DNA of 64,000 bases from Stichopus chloronotus. Its lineage: Eukaryota; Echinodermata; Holothuroidea; Aspidochirotida; Stichopodidae. The notes below the pieces were generated by a model, which had not been told where the DNA came from, searched no databases, and saw nothing but the letters and a program-made list of their open reading frames with translations. Below, piece by piece: positions 36,234-48,200 of this stretch. The position numbers were made by a program, and so were the translations under genes. Within the stretch, counting starts at the first letter, position 1, and every line of letters begins with the position of its first letter. Where the stretch lies: assembly GCA_021234535.1 (NCBI GenBank), contig CM037833.1:20001738-20065737 (forward strand), given 5' to 3'.

Positions 36234-39200
36234 CATGATGCGCTACGTCCAATGTGGTCTGTGATCAAACCGTCAAAAACATCAGGAAAATAAATGGTCA
36301 CGAACATTGAGAACAACAATTTTTGGTACACAAACATTTTCGATGTACATTTGACAATGTTTTGCTATTTTGTGAATGTTTGGAAGCTGGCTGAAGACCA
36401 GGTCATTTGTAAAGGAAGATCATAAGGAAGATCTAAAATTGGATTTGCTGGATTTTTAAACTGAGTGACGATCTCATCGCACCAGTTTCGTACAGTAGCT
36501 TCCAGTATCTCTGCTACCTACTTCAGTAACACTGAGAAATTACATTAGTAGGTCTTCGATAGAGTAGAGGCAAGGTACAAGAGAAGAAAATAATGCAATA
36601 TCACAGAAGGACATTGAAAATGGTATTGAGGGTTGCAACATGGAAGACGAATGAAGAATTATTTACCAACTGGGTATAGGGTGATGCCAAACAATTTAAT
36701 ACGTTTCGCCAACCCATGAACACAGATAATTTTGAACCCTCAGCAACCATAACAGAGAAAGAGAAAAGAAAAGAAATTCTTTTAAATGTATACTTTGACT
36801 ATATGTCATCTTTTTGGGGGGTAATTATCATGATAATCAGCCTATTTCCATATATGCATTTGTTTTATGAAAAAAATGAAATTCGAAACATCTACCCTGT
36901 CAAGCAATAAACCTTTTCTTGTTGAGTCATACTTTTCATTAACAACTCAAATACTGTAATGCTTGATGCAGGATACCAGCCTTAGAAAGACGTTTTCTAT
37001 TCGACACTACTTAAACAAGGTTCTGTTTGAGGGCAATATAAACCAGATGCGGTACTGAGCCTGGAATATATTAGCTGACGAGCGTTCTCAATTGTTTTTA
37101 TTTGAGGACGGCAAAACCACGGTTTACGCGTTCTTGATTTGTGTAGTGGACGAGGGAGACGACTTGACACATGCGCATAGGCTCAAAAATGACGTAACAA
37201 TCGTAGCAGTCGACTAGTGGACGTATCAATCGAAAGCTCCCTATTGTTCATCACACCTCGTAGACTAGACGTAACAACTACTGTAGGCCTTAATAACCGG
37301 ATGATGGCCTCGGTGTCCAAGAGTTTCGGTACACTTTAACCTACCATATCTTACTAGCGTCTAATTTCTGGGCATTTTCAATATTTTGTACAATTTCGTA
37401 GTAATGTTTGCTACAGCCAATGCACACCAAAGTACCAGTTTGACATCTGTTTTTATGACATAAGTGGAAAGGTTTTAACTTCCTGCTAAAAGTGAACGGA
37501 AATTCGGCCTCAGTGTGTCAAGAAAAATAGTTGACCCTTCAAACACAGGGCTGGAAAAATGGACCTCCCTCAATTAAGTTGGGGTGGGTCGTTCGAACTC
37601 TCCAACCCCTCCCCCCGGCTACGGGCCTGCACAACGTTACGGTACTATTTCGTTAAAATGCAGAACCAACTCAAAATTTTCCTTGCCCCAGCCAACAATG
37701 TAACTTGGGGTGATGAATGACTACGCTTAAATTATCCGCCATGCATATATACCTTCCTCATTCATGATCCACCACCACTATATAGCCACCACAGCCATTC
37801 CCTATGATAAAAAACGCGTAGCACCACGGATTTATTGACCCCTTACAAGCAGCACCCGTGAGCCGCTAGGCTGAAGATCTGAGTGGAAAATTTGGGAAAA
37901 AATTCCAATAATAACAAGAACAGCTAGTTTTCCACCCAAGAAACTCATTGACCGCACAATTTCCAGAATCACAGACTTGCAGACTGCAGGCGGCGATCTC
38001 CAGCGATCTGAGGGGTAGTATTTTTGTATCATCCACGCCAACCATGAATTGTGGCTCTTCCCTCAGATAGTACTGACACAGTGGACCCGCACCCCCCCCC
38101 CCTCACTTTTTCTAATTTTAGCTTCATCCTCCTTTCGAATTGTCTGGATCCAAGCATATTGATCCAACTCATCTGACGGATTATCATGTAGGCGGCCCTA
38201 CCCATTTTTCACAATTGATTTTTCTCATATATTGAAAACTTGCATAGCCTATAGAATCCTAATTTTAATTGTCACATGTACTTATACATGTACAGGGGAA
38301 GTGCCGTTTTCGGAGCTGCCGATTTTTTTTTCCTTTTTTTCTTGATTCGCCGCTTAGGGCCAACTTGAACCGATGGTGGAATATTTCATTTTCCGGTCAT
38401 GAATAAACCTCTTTAACAGCTAATGGCATCTAAGAGCTACCGTTCAAATTTTTGGAAGGTACAAATTGAAAAGACCAGAAAAAAAGGATTAACCCTTCAG
38501 AAAAACGAATACTCAAATCAAATCAGTTAGCAAAAATGAGACAAAAAAAGATAAGTAAACAGACACAAGAAAACAGTATGAGATGCGAATGAAAACGATA
38601 CTACGTTCCAGAGAAACGAAATACACGTCGTCACAGATTTAAAAAAAACGAGATAATTGTTATCTTATGGACTCCATTAGCCGCCGTACTAACTGCTACG
38701 TTTTTGATGGTTCACGTTGACAGTTGTTCACTTGTCAGTGAGAAAAACGCCGATATTGTTACTATACTACAGCATTTACAACAATACAGGGCCGCAGTCC
38801 GTACGCCACAATCTAAATGTACTACACTCATACTCGTACTACTCACACATACCAGTACCGGCTAAGTAACCACGCAAGCAGACGTATTGCACGGTACGGT
38901 ATGTTCTGAATTAGCAACACGCTTGAGGCGCTATTATAGCTGTGGCATAGCCAGTGTTTGAAGATGATAAAAGCCACCATTTCAAAGAAAGACACTTCAG
39001 ACTTTTGTGTTTGCATTGAAATTGTTTCCCTGGTTGGTGTGGAAAGACGTTTTGAACAAGTGGTGCTTGGTTCAATTTTCACGTAGACAAAATAACGTTA
39101 CAGGTAGCCAACACTGAGCCGGTTCGTTGTATAGCTAACCTAAGCCAATACGCTAGTAACAACATATTTACTGTGTAGGCCTGTGTGATGTATGTCAGTA

Positions 39201-42121
39201 TGACTATGAGTGACTAGTGACGGCAATCCTTTATGAATCCTAATGTTACAATTCTTGCGCTATAGTTGCATGTTAGGATATGGGTAATCGATCGATACAT
39301 TGTTCGCTGGTTTAACGCAGGGGAATTATTACATAACGCTGCCAGCAATACAAGGAGAACAGTTCAGGAATTTTCGGTGCTAAGCTAGTCGGTACTTCAC
39401 TTGTAATCTTGCCCAATCAATAAATTATTAAAGCAAATCGACACCTTGTAAATGATCTCATTTCTAGGCCTACTTGGCTGCGCTGCAGTACCACTAGACC
39501 TACCAGCCTAACCTAGGCGGCTAGCGCTATATACAGTCTAGGCACTAGTGCCTAAGTTAGTGCTACGCCTTATCATAGGCTGGTCACCTGGCCTAAATTG
39601 AAATACTAGATTTGAGCCTACACTACACTGTACAGTAGCCAGACTGGCTAACTACTACTAGCCTACTAACATTGGCCAGGAGCACTCCCCATGCAAAGAT
39701 TTCAGCACTATGTTGCTCAGCCACACAAAAAGGATACAGATCCCTCATGCATGATTTAGCAAACTCTCGAATCTTGGGTCTAGGCCTGTCTGTTATGTTT
39801 GCCTTTGTAGGCTAAGTAAGTAGGAGGCTAACTCTGTCTGGCTTGAATTTAGAGTGCATGACCACATGCACACAGTAAACAGTGATAGGCTATCCACAAA
39901 TGAGCAGTTACTAGCAGCAGGCCTAAACTCGTAGCACTGGTTGCATGGGAGCCAGCTATGTAGGAATACAGTACATATCAGACTAGGTATAGGGGATCGG
40001 GTTAGATGTCATGATGTGGGGTTAGGGGATAGTTGATACATATTTGTAGTGTGTGTCGTAGTACACCAATTATTCATAAATATATTAAAAATACTTCAAT
40101 GACTAGGTTGGATTGTATGTATCTTTGAACACCCAACGACCAGATGCGCTCTCGTAACGCAGTGGGTAATGCTTCAAACTTATGATGTGACTGATATCAT
40201 CAGTTTGAATCCTCAAGTTCAAACCTCTTCCTTTTGCAGGGTTAACTTCTCTTGTTTCTTCCACAGGTTTTCTTAGTTGCTCTTTTCACAAAATGTTATA
40301 ACTTTTAAAGATTGAGGGTAAAACCAACAACCCCGTAAAAGCAAAAGATTAAAAAGTAGACGTAGACTCTCTATCAACTGTTTAAGTCGTCTTAAACCCT
40401 TTTTGATGTCACTTTTGGTCTCTGTTTTTAAATTTGCACCCTTTGTCTGGACTATCCTAACTGCTAGTAGAAGACTGAGTAGCCTATGCCCTAATCAGTA
40501 TTCTGTAGGGAGAATGCAGTCACCCGTTATTAGTATATGGTACAGTACACCCCATGAGCGCTAATCCATGAATGGCTCTTTCTCATTTTGTGTGATATGG
40601 CAGTAAATTTCCTAATTTTGCAACATAATACCGTGATGATGCAGTAGAGCTGATATCCAGCAATTGCCATCATGAAGAATACTTTATGCTGGGCAGTGGG
40701 AGTATCATGAGTTGATCACTCAGTGAACATCATGACCTAAAATATTCAGACATCATCTAAAATTGATCAAACTTTGCAGCAATAGCTTGTATGTGTATTT
40801 CTTATTTTGTAATATTTTGGTGTTGTCTGGATTGACTTATCCATAGGAAATGAAATGTCAAATGACAATTGCATTATAAAACACAATTTCTGTGAAGGAA
40901 TATTGAGTCAATCACCATCAAGAATGGAGCTAAGGAAGTACAATTAATTACCAGTTAGAAAAAAAATAATTTGTATAAACAAAAGGACCATTGTCTCCAC
41001 TTTCTAAAATTGTCACAAATTGGGGGCATGTTTGCAAATTTGTAGTTCATACTTAGTCTTACAGCGAGCAGAAAGTGACATTGTTCCTCCCTCACTCATG
41101 ATATCAAAATGCACTGTATTCTCATCTCTAATGTCATAAGGGATTACCCTCTTAACCTCATATCTTTAGCAAATTTGCTGTTCCAGCTAGGAATACATTT
41201 GGTCCTGGGAGAGGCATTTTAAAGTCAAGAAAAGTGAATTCCCCTACCATACAAAGTGCGGGACCCCTTAGATTATATTGTACTTACTCCACAAATGTAT
41301 CACAGTCTAAACTCCTTAATCATGTATTGATACATCCAATCCATCGTAGGTTGAATAGATTGGTCTTTAAACATTCCATGTCCATGTGTCAATAATGTAT
41401 TCCCATTAGTGTTGTACACACTGCTACCACTTCAGTGATGGTTTCTGTGTAGAGTAAATAAGTACTGTAAGACTGAGTTTTCGTACACACATTGCACCAA
41501 CTCTAGAGGGTACGAGCTTCAGCGGAAAATGCGACTCAGAGGCGATGTGTAGCTTTCCAGGTTCTGAGCACTGGCCGTAGAGGTGTAAATCATCATGACG
41601 AGATTTCTGTGTGGAATCTGAATTTATTTTCATTATATAGCAAAGGACATGTTAGACAAGTCATCAACTCTTCTCCCGGATTGTGACTTGCTAAACTGAT
41701 GACTGTGGCTTGGAAGGTTTTGTCTCACAAGTATGTAATCTTATTGGATTTCCTAGATCTACATATAGTGCCAGAAATTACAGTGGTGGATTTCAGGCTT
41801 TCCTGATGTGTGACAGCTACTTGCAGTACGTGTTGTCAAAGTTGGCAATACGCTCATTCCCTGGCTGCAGCACTGATCCAATGTGTTTTCTTATTGGTGT
41901 TTTGATTTATGGCATATAATCCTAATTGAAAAACCCCATTATCAGCAACTACAGTATCTTCTATAGAACCACAGCAAATTGTCACACGAGCTTTCTTTGG
42001 TCGGAGACTTTCTCAGGGAGTCTTGAAAGTCAAACTCTTTTTCACCAGAAAGTCATGATATGTGCTTCATTTTAGAATCACGATTAAAACTCTGACCCAT
42101 TTTTCCCCTCTCTCATTTCAG

Positions 42122-42166
42122 AAGAATGTTGTGAGTTCTCTTCTGCTGGACCATTCTATTGCACCC
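42122..42166 (+). promoter_or_regulatory. 5' UTR part of the USP exon, with a minimal upstream ORF
   Basis: An acceptor (CTCATTTCAG, ending at 42121) precedes the start codon, so at least one upstream noncoding exon exists. Within the 45 bases before the main ATG lies ATG TTG TGA (42126-42134), a two-codon upstream ORF out of frame with the protein. The main frame is open back to the acceptor, so an N-terminal extension cannot be excluded, but family members start at this M-D-x-C-x-H. Confidence 0.55.
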
Positions 42167-42274
42167 ATGGACCACTGTCGGCATGTCACCAAGCTGAGAG
42201 TAGGTCACAACCATTCAATCTTAGATCCCCAACAATGGCATTGCCGCATCTGTGGGACCACAGAGAGTGTGTGG
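42167..42274 (+). CDS. USP44: USP coding exon 1, start of zinc-finger UBP
   Basis: ATGG in good Kozak context opens [18 protein letters not shown], then [15 protein letters not shown], with zinc ligands C4, H6, C26 and C29. It ends in phase 0 at a GTAAGT donor (42275). Reading through the donor gives V-S-A-stop. The exon's last 60 bases or so are the founder-like copy of the tandem repeat in the following intron. Confidence 0.88.
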
Positions 42275-45200
42275 GTAAGTGCTTGAATATCATTTGATCT
42301 TAGGGCCCCATCAATGATGTTACCACATATGTGGGACTGCAAAGAGTGTGTGGGTAAGTGCTTGAATATCATTCAGTCTTAGGGCCCCATCAATGATGTT
42401 ACCACATATGTGGGACTGCAAAGAGTGTGTGGGTAAGTGCTTGAATATCATTCAGTCTTAGGGCCCCATCAATGATGTTACCACATATGTGGGACTGCAA
42501 AGAGTGTGTGGGTAAGTGCTTGAATATCATTCAATCTTAGGGCCCCATCAATGATGTTACCACATACAGTATGTGGGACTGCAAAGAGTGTGTGGGGGAA
42601 GTGTATGCAAATTGTCCAACCATAGAACCCCCATCAATGACATTGCTGCATATGTGGGACCATGGAGAGTGTGCATCTAAGTGCTTGCAAATCATTCAGT
42701 GGTAGACTGCCAGTAATGGCATTGCTCTTCAGTTCAGTTTGCATTGGAATAACCAGTTGGGTAACCATCTGCTTGTACATCTAGTCCAGCTGCCCACTGA
42801 GAAGAAAACCAAATCAGTTCACCAAATCAACTTTAGTCAAGTCAATTAGTGACCATCTGTCAAATCAGGCCCCCTTATTGTGACAGTTGCATTAATGATA
42901 TTCTTCACAGCCCTGTGACTGTGCACGATAGGTACCTTACAAGCAGCACACGATTCAAATTAATGAATAAGCTGTGGATGAGACCACAGCATGAGTCTAT
43001 GGCTGTGGTATCACTTTCATAGCCACAGAAAAGACAAGACATATTAAGTTACTGTACTTTCATGGATTGCTGAAAGTAATGAATGTACCCCGTGTTTGAG
43101 TAGTAAGTTTTAGTCGTTGGTTGGATGTCTGTACCACTTCACTGGAAGTGAAGAGGTTATGATTTGACCTGATTCCAGGTCCAAAGGATTATTTCGTGAT
43201 TATGAGTTTGCCATGTATGATGGTTAGACGTTGTTAAAGCCATCATCGTATCAACCTCCACATATCATTTGCATGATAGAACCGATATATATATTGACCT
43301 AAAAAAAGGGTCAGAATGAATGGATGAATTACCTGTGGATGTGGTACATGCTGGTAATCAAATTGGTTTGAAAAATTATTCTGCAAAATGACAAGTACTT
43401 GAAAGAAAGTTAAGTAGTTTGTGGGGTTTTGCACTCAAATTATCCTGTAGGACTTACTCTCTCAATAGCTGTATCTCTTAAAGTTTCAACTGAACTAAAA
43501 GTACTGTAAGCTTCACCAAAAACACTCCGACCGAAAAGCACTGGAATAACGTGGATGCTTTTCTGTCAGTCTTCGAAGGTCTAGTCGTGACCTCACACAA
43601 ACAATGCAAGAACATACACAGAACAGTTCATTGGGAAGAAATATAGATAAGAAAGGAAACTATATGAAAAAAAAGGCAAGAAAGGAAGTAAAGATGCATA
43701 ATTATTTTGTAGTGTTTAAAGAGATAGTTTAAAAAAAAAAACAATTTACTGAAAATGCATAATTCAGCATTTTATTTCCAAATTTTTTTTGTTTTTTGTC
43801 TTCAACATTTTTTGAGAGTGGGATACTTCATCACATTGTAATATTGTGGCAACCTACAGTATTCATAACAGAGTTTATTGTGTTGTGATATGTACTACAG
43901 TATACTGGTAATCTTCTAAAGGATGAAAAATCGTGAGAGGATAACTCATTTGAAATTGATTTGAAGTTACAAACCAGTGCTGCAAAGAAATAAAAAAAAA
44001 AATTGAAAGTCCTCAGTACAGATTTGAGGTACAGAAGCAGGCGGTGACGTTAAATGTGTTCAGTTGGGAAGGGTGGAAGCATTTCCGCAAGTGTCATGTA
44101 CAGTATGTTAGCGTTTCACAGGTACTGTGACTTACTGGATTCATGCAATTACTTCTTAAAGACAGGGATTACTATTGTATCATGTGGAAAAAGGTTCTTC
44201 CGTGATTCGTAACTCGATGAATTCCCTGTCATAAGTTACGTAGATTTTCAGGAGTCAAAGAAAAGTCAGTGGATCTACATGGTCTGTCATTCTTTGTCCC
44301 AACAGGCCTGTCTGAGCTGCACTAACGTGGCGTGTGGACGGTACAATGAGGAGCATGCCCTGAGGCACTTCAATGAGACGTCGCACCCCCTAGCCATAGA
44401 GGTTAACGAGAAATATGTCTTCTGGTGAGAAAGTGATTGCGTCATTGCATAACATCTGTATTGATGGGGTTGCCGAACAAATACCCCCTTGTCTTTTACA
44501 AACAGGTGAAATAACCCCTGTGAGGGAGGGGCTATTTGTGAGGGGGTATCTCTCCATGGGGTATTTGTCTGGGGGTATCTCTTCAGTTGTTAGTCACAGC
44601 ATTCTGTATTAAACATATAGACCTTCATCACTGCCTTCGTATGTATGGTCTGTTTCTTTCGCTGTTCTGAGGAGGTTGGTCAAAAAAAGTTTCTTGTTTT
44701 CAGAGAAATTTGATGGATCCTGCAGCAAGGTGTTTTGGTTAATTCAAGTATATTGTTATGGTGTTACTATACACTGTTGCACCAAAGTTATGATATGATA
44801 TGATATAATACGGACGCAGGCTTTACAAGCCTCTATATCCGCATCCACATAAGAACACTGTAACAACTAAACATCAACAAACCATCACATATAAGGAGAG
44901 TAGTCAGCTTCAAAATCAAATTTCATATCTAAATTATCCCAAAATTTATCAAGTCTTCTTTCAAAAGTAGCCACAGATTCAACTTCCACAACTTTAGTTG
45001 GTAGACTATTCCAAAAGTCGACTACTCTATTTCTAAAAGCAAATTTCTTTATATCTGATTGACAATGTTGTTTTGTAAGTTTAAAACAATGACCTCTTGA
45101 AATATCCCTTCTGGTACTGAAATTCAGCATATTAAAAGTAACATTACTTTCGTAAATACCACGAACAATTTTAAAAACCTCAATCATATCTCCCCTTAAG

Positions 45201-48200
45201 CCTCCTGTATCTAAGTGTAGGCAGATTCAATTTACGCAACCTTTCTTGATATGATAAACCCTTCATTGAAGGAATAAGTCGTGTGGCACGCCTCTGCACA
45301 TTCTCTAATAAATCAATCAAGTTGCTTCATTAATTTCATGAATCAGGATAGGGCATCATCTACAGCAGTAGTTACAATGCAGATGGCTCATTGTAGTGGA
45401 TTGTGACCACTATCGACAGATAGATTGGTGTTAACGTCAAGGGAAGAAGGAACAGTACCGTTATCTTCAGGAAGCTTTTATTGTCGTAGGGCAAGGACTG
45501 GTGCATGTGCCAACGTCTTTTAATGCTTGAGGAAAGCTTACTGTATGTGGTAACAGACAAAACCTTGTGGCTTGCCATTGTACCTGTAGCCCTGTCAGTC
45601 CGTGGCCTGACGATGATAAGACTGTCGGTCGTCATAGTTTGGTTGATTGGTTATGTGGTAGTTGTTCAGTCATCGCACCATTGGGCTTGCTAAATGTGGA
45701 GGGTCTTTTGAATGGCCGTGCTTGTCATTCACTGTGCAACAGAAGATTTGATGTACATCGGCCAGATATGTCGATATCGTAGAAATAGATCAAACCAGAA
45801 TGACGTCTCGGAACAACGAGCAAAACCCAAACTCTAGTAATGGGCAAAGGTTTCCTCTTGAAATTGCGTAACACAAATATAGCAGAGATTTTAGGATGAT
45901 ACAACTCGCAAACACCTAAACGTGGGAACGTAATTTTTTTTTCGTATTGTTTTCCCCAGAAATGCATTTACAGTAGGTATTAAACAAACAAATTCTTGTC
46001 CTGTAGGTGCATTGTGTATGACAAATGTTGAGGGCAGAAGTGGTTCTTGAGAACCATGATCTGATGGCATACTGTATGTCACACTGTTAGCAGGGGGGAG
46101 GGGGAGAGAATCAAAAGGACAAATCGACTGATGGAAACATACACTTTGACAGACCTGTAATCCTGCCTTGTTGTAATTGTGGTAGGTAGAGAACTTTGTT
46201 TGAATGGGATTTACGTAGAATAACGGTATGATGCTGCAGATCCGGGGAAGAGCTGGATAGCATTGGTGGCTTTGTGGTGCAACTGTGGCACACCTGTGTC
46301 ATTCAAAAGCATGTATACCCCAGAAAATAGTTCCGTTCCATACCTACAGAAAAGTCTTATTACCAAGGTACTCTGAAAGTGATGGCTCTATCAAAAATTT
46401 TGTGATTTATGTTGAGAATGTTCCATTCTCTTCTCCGTCACTGCAAGGAAAAACTACATCACCGTCGCACAGTCCTTGCCGTGGCAGGATGTTTCCATAA
46501 AACTTACCAGTGTTTATTAGTCTCTTTGCACTAATAAATGTTTGGTCGGTTGGCACTTTTCCGCCATATCTTGCACAACACTTTCTGGGTTTTGGCTGGT
46601 TAAGACTGTCGCAAGATTATCACATAAGCCTAATGACTTCTGTCTGTCTTCTCCCTACAGCTACGTGTGCGACGAGTACGTCCTCAACGACAACGTGAGC
46701 GGAGACATCTTTTTCCTGCGGAGCACCTTAGATGCCATAACCAAGCAGAGCCTGGACGAGAGATTCACCCGTAGCGGCAGGAGGATGCTGCGGGCTCTCT
46801 CGGTTGACACTGGTGAAAGCTTCAAAATCAGGTGAGTTCATAACCACTGTGCAATCAGAAAACAGAAGGATCCAAACAAGGCCGTCTTACACAGCCGGAA
46901 GAAAAACCAATGGTGGTCCCACCGTGGCCTGTGTCAGAAGAAGGAAATATTGCATGCTGCTGTGTGCCCTCAAAACGCCTCGATACTAAAATGGTGGTAA
47001 CTATGTGAAGCCCTTCCCTCCTCTCCAAGACCACCTCCCCCCCCAAAAAAAAACGAAAAAAGAAGTGTCAGTTGATGGCCTCTTTCACACTTACTGTCAC
47101 TGGCTGGTATGTCAACCAAAAGTGAAGAAGTAAACATTTTGGGGTTCAGTATTGTTATCTATAGACTCTTCCTCCTTTGTCTGGAGTGATGCAGTATAAA
47201 GTGCTCTCTTTACCTGCATGGTTCCCATCTCTTGTCCACGTAGCACCACCCTCCCATTGACTGGAGTCTGAAGAACATGACATTTTTACTTTTCTCCGCT
47301 ATAGTTTGTAGTCATGACATTTTATTGACCAGCCCTTAGAGTCCTGACTTATGAAAGCAATAACTCCTTCCCCATTCCGTCCTTCCCATTGCTGACAGTG
47401 CCTTGTCTGATAGGTAATATAGCTTCAGTGTTATATCATTTTCCATTTTAAATGAAAAGTGTCCTTGCATCACAATTGTAAATAGGTATGTCATAAAAGC
47501 TGTGTCGTGGTTCATATGCTTGAATGGTCTCAATTTCATTTAACTATTTTAGTTTGCACGAAGGTCAGATTACTTCTTCTTCTATTTTCAGAGATGATGA
47601 GCATTTCTTTTGGAAGGACAAGGGCTACACCGCCCTCGTTCACAGACGCTTGGTCCTCCTCTCCAAAGTCTTCATGTCTTGGAAGAAGGTCGTCCACGGC
47701 AACAAACTGGACAAGAAAGAGGCCGCTCCAAAGCCGTCGCAGAGGACGAAGAGGAGACCAGCGTCCAAGATGTCCCTGGGGAAGGGGACATTGCCCAGCG
47801 TCAAGGAGGACGAAATCTTGAGGCAGGTGGAACACAGTAGCAGGAGCAGACTGGGTAACGAAAGAAGAAAGTGGACTTCACTGACTCCGGGAGTCACGGG
47901 CCTCAGGAACCTGGGAAACACCTGTTACATGAACTCTGTTCTTCAGGTATTGAGGTGAGTCCTCCCGTAGCTCGTCGATGCCACCGGATCCTGTCAGAAG
48001 TATCGGAACATGAAGGAAGGATGTCAAAGGTCCAAGTAGCGTTGAAATACTTTCAACTCTATGCGTAGGGAATATCCTTTCGCTCCCTCTTTTAGTCTCT
48101 CCTCCACAGCCCCGCCCCCTCCTCCACCTAGATCCTTAATTATGTGTCATCAGCACTATATTTAACTTAACACCATTAGTTTCCTGTATTGATGTATAAG

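Larger units (their letters stand above)
29464..42121. other. Intergenic, repeat-rich region with no supported gene
   Basis: Beyond the MITE at 34720 and the TTG tract at 36041, short open frames occur on both strands but none carries a recognisable domain or splice-consistent partner. The 33640-34620 stretch reads like degraded interspersed repeat. The 39100-39990 stretch is dense in CCTA/TAGG words. The 5' noncoding exon or exons and the promoter of the USP gene must lie in the right part, because the first coding exon follows an acceptor site, but I could not place them. Confidence 0.4.

Noticed and set aside
35952..36293. Open frames rich in Asn, Gln, Val, Cys or Phe runs
   Set aside because: All come from the TTG trinucleotide tract and its poly-T end, on either strand.
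40155..40212. tRNA-like sequence with A-box-like TAACGCAGTGGG and B-box-like AGTTTGAATCC at tRNA spacing
   Set aside because: The box order and 47-bp spacing fit a tRNA or tRNA-derived SINE, but I could not fold proper D and T stems and the boxes carry mismatches. At best it is a degraded tRNA-derived repeat.
44527..44575. Four G runs that might form a G-quadruplex in USP intron 2
   Set aside because: The loops are 9-12 bases, too long for a confident prediction by eye; it may simply be a GGGGTAT repeat.
47507..47921. Several overlapping open frames on both strands around the USP Cys-box exon
   Set aside because: They are shadows of exon 4; only the frame containing [10 protein letters not shown] matches a family and splices in phase.
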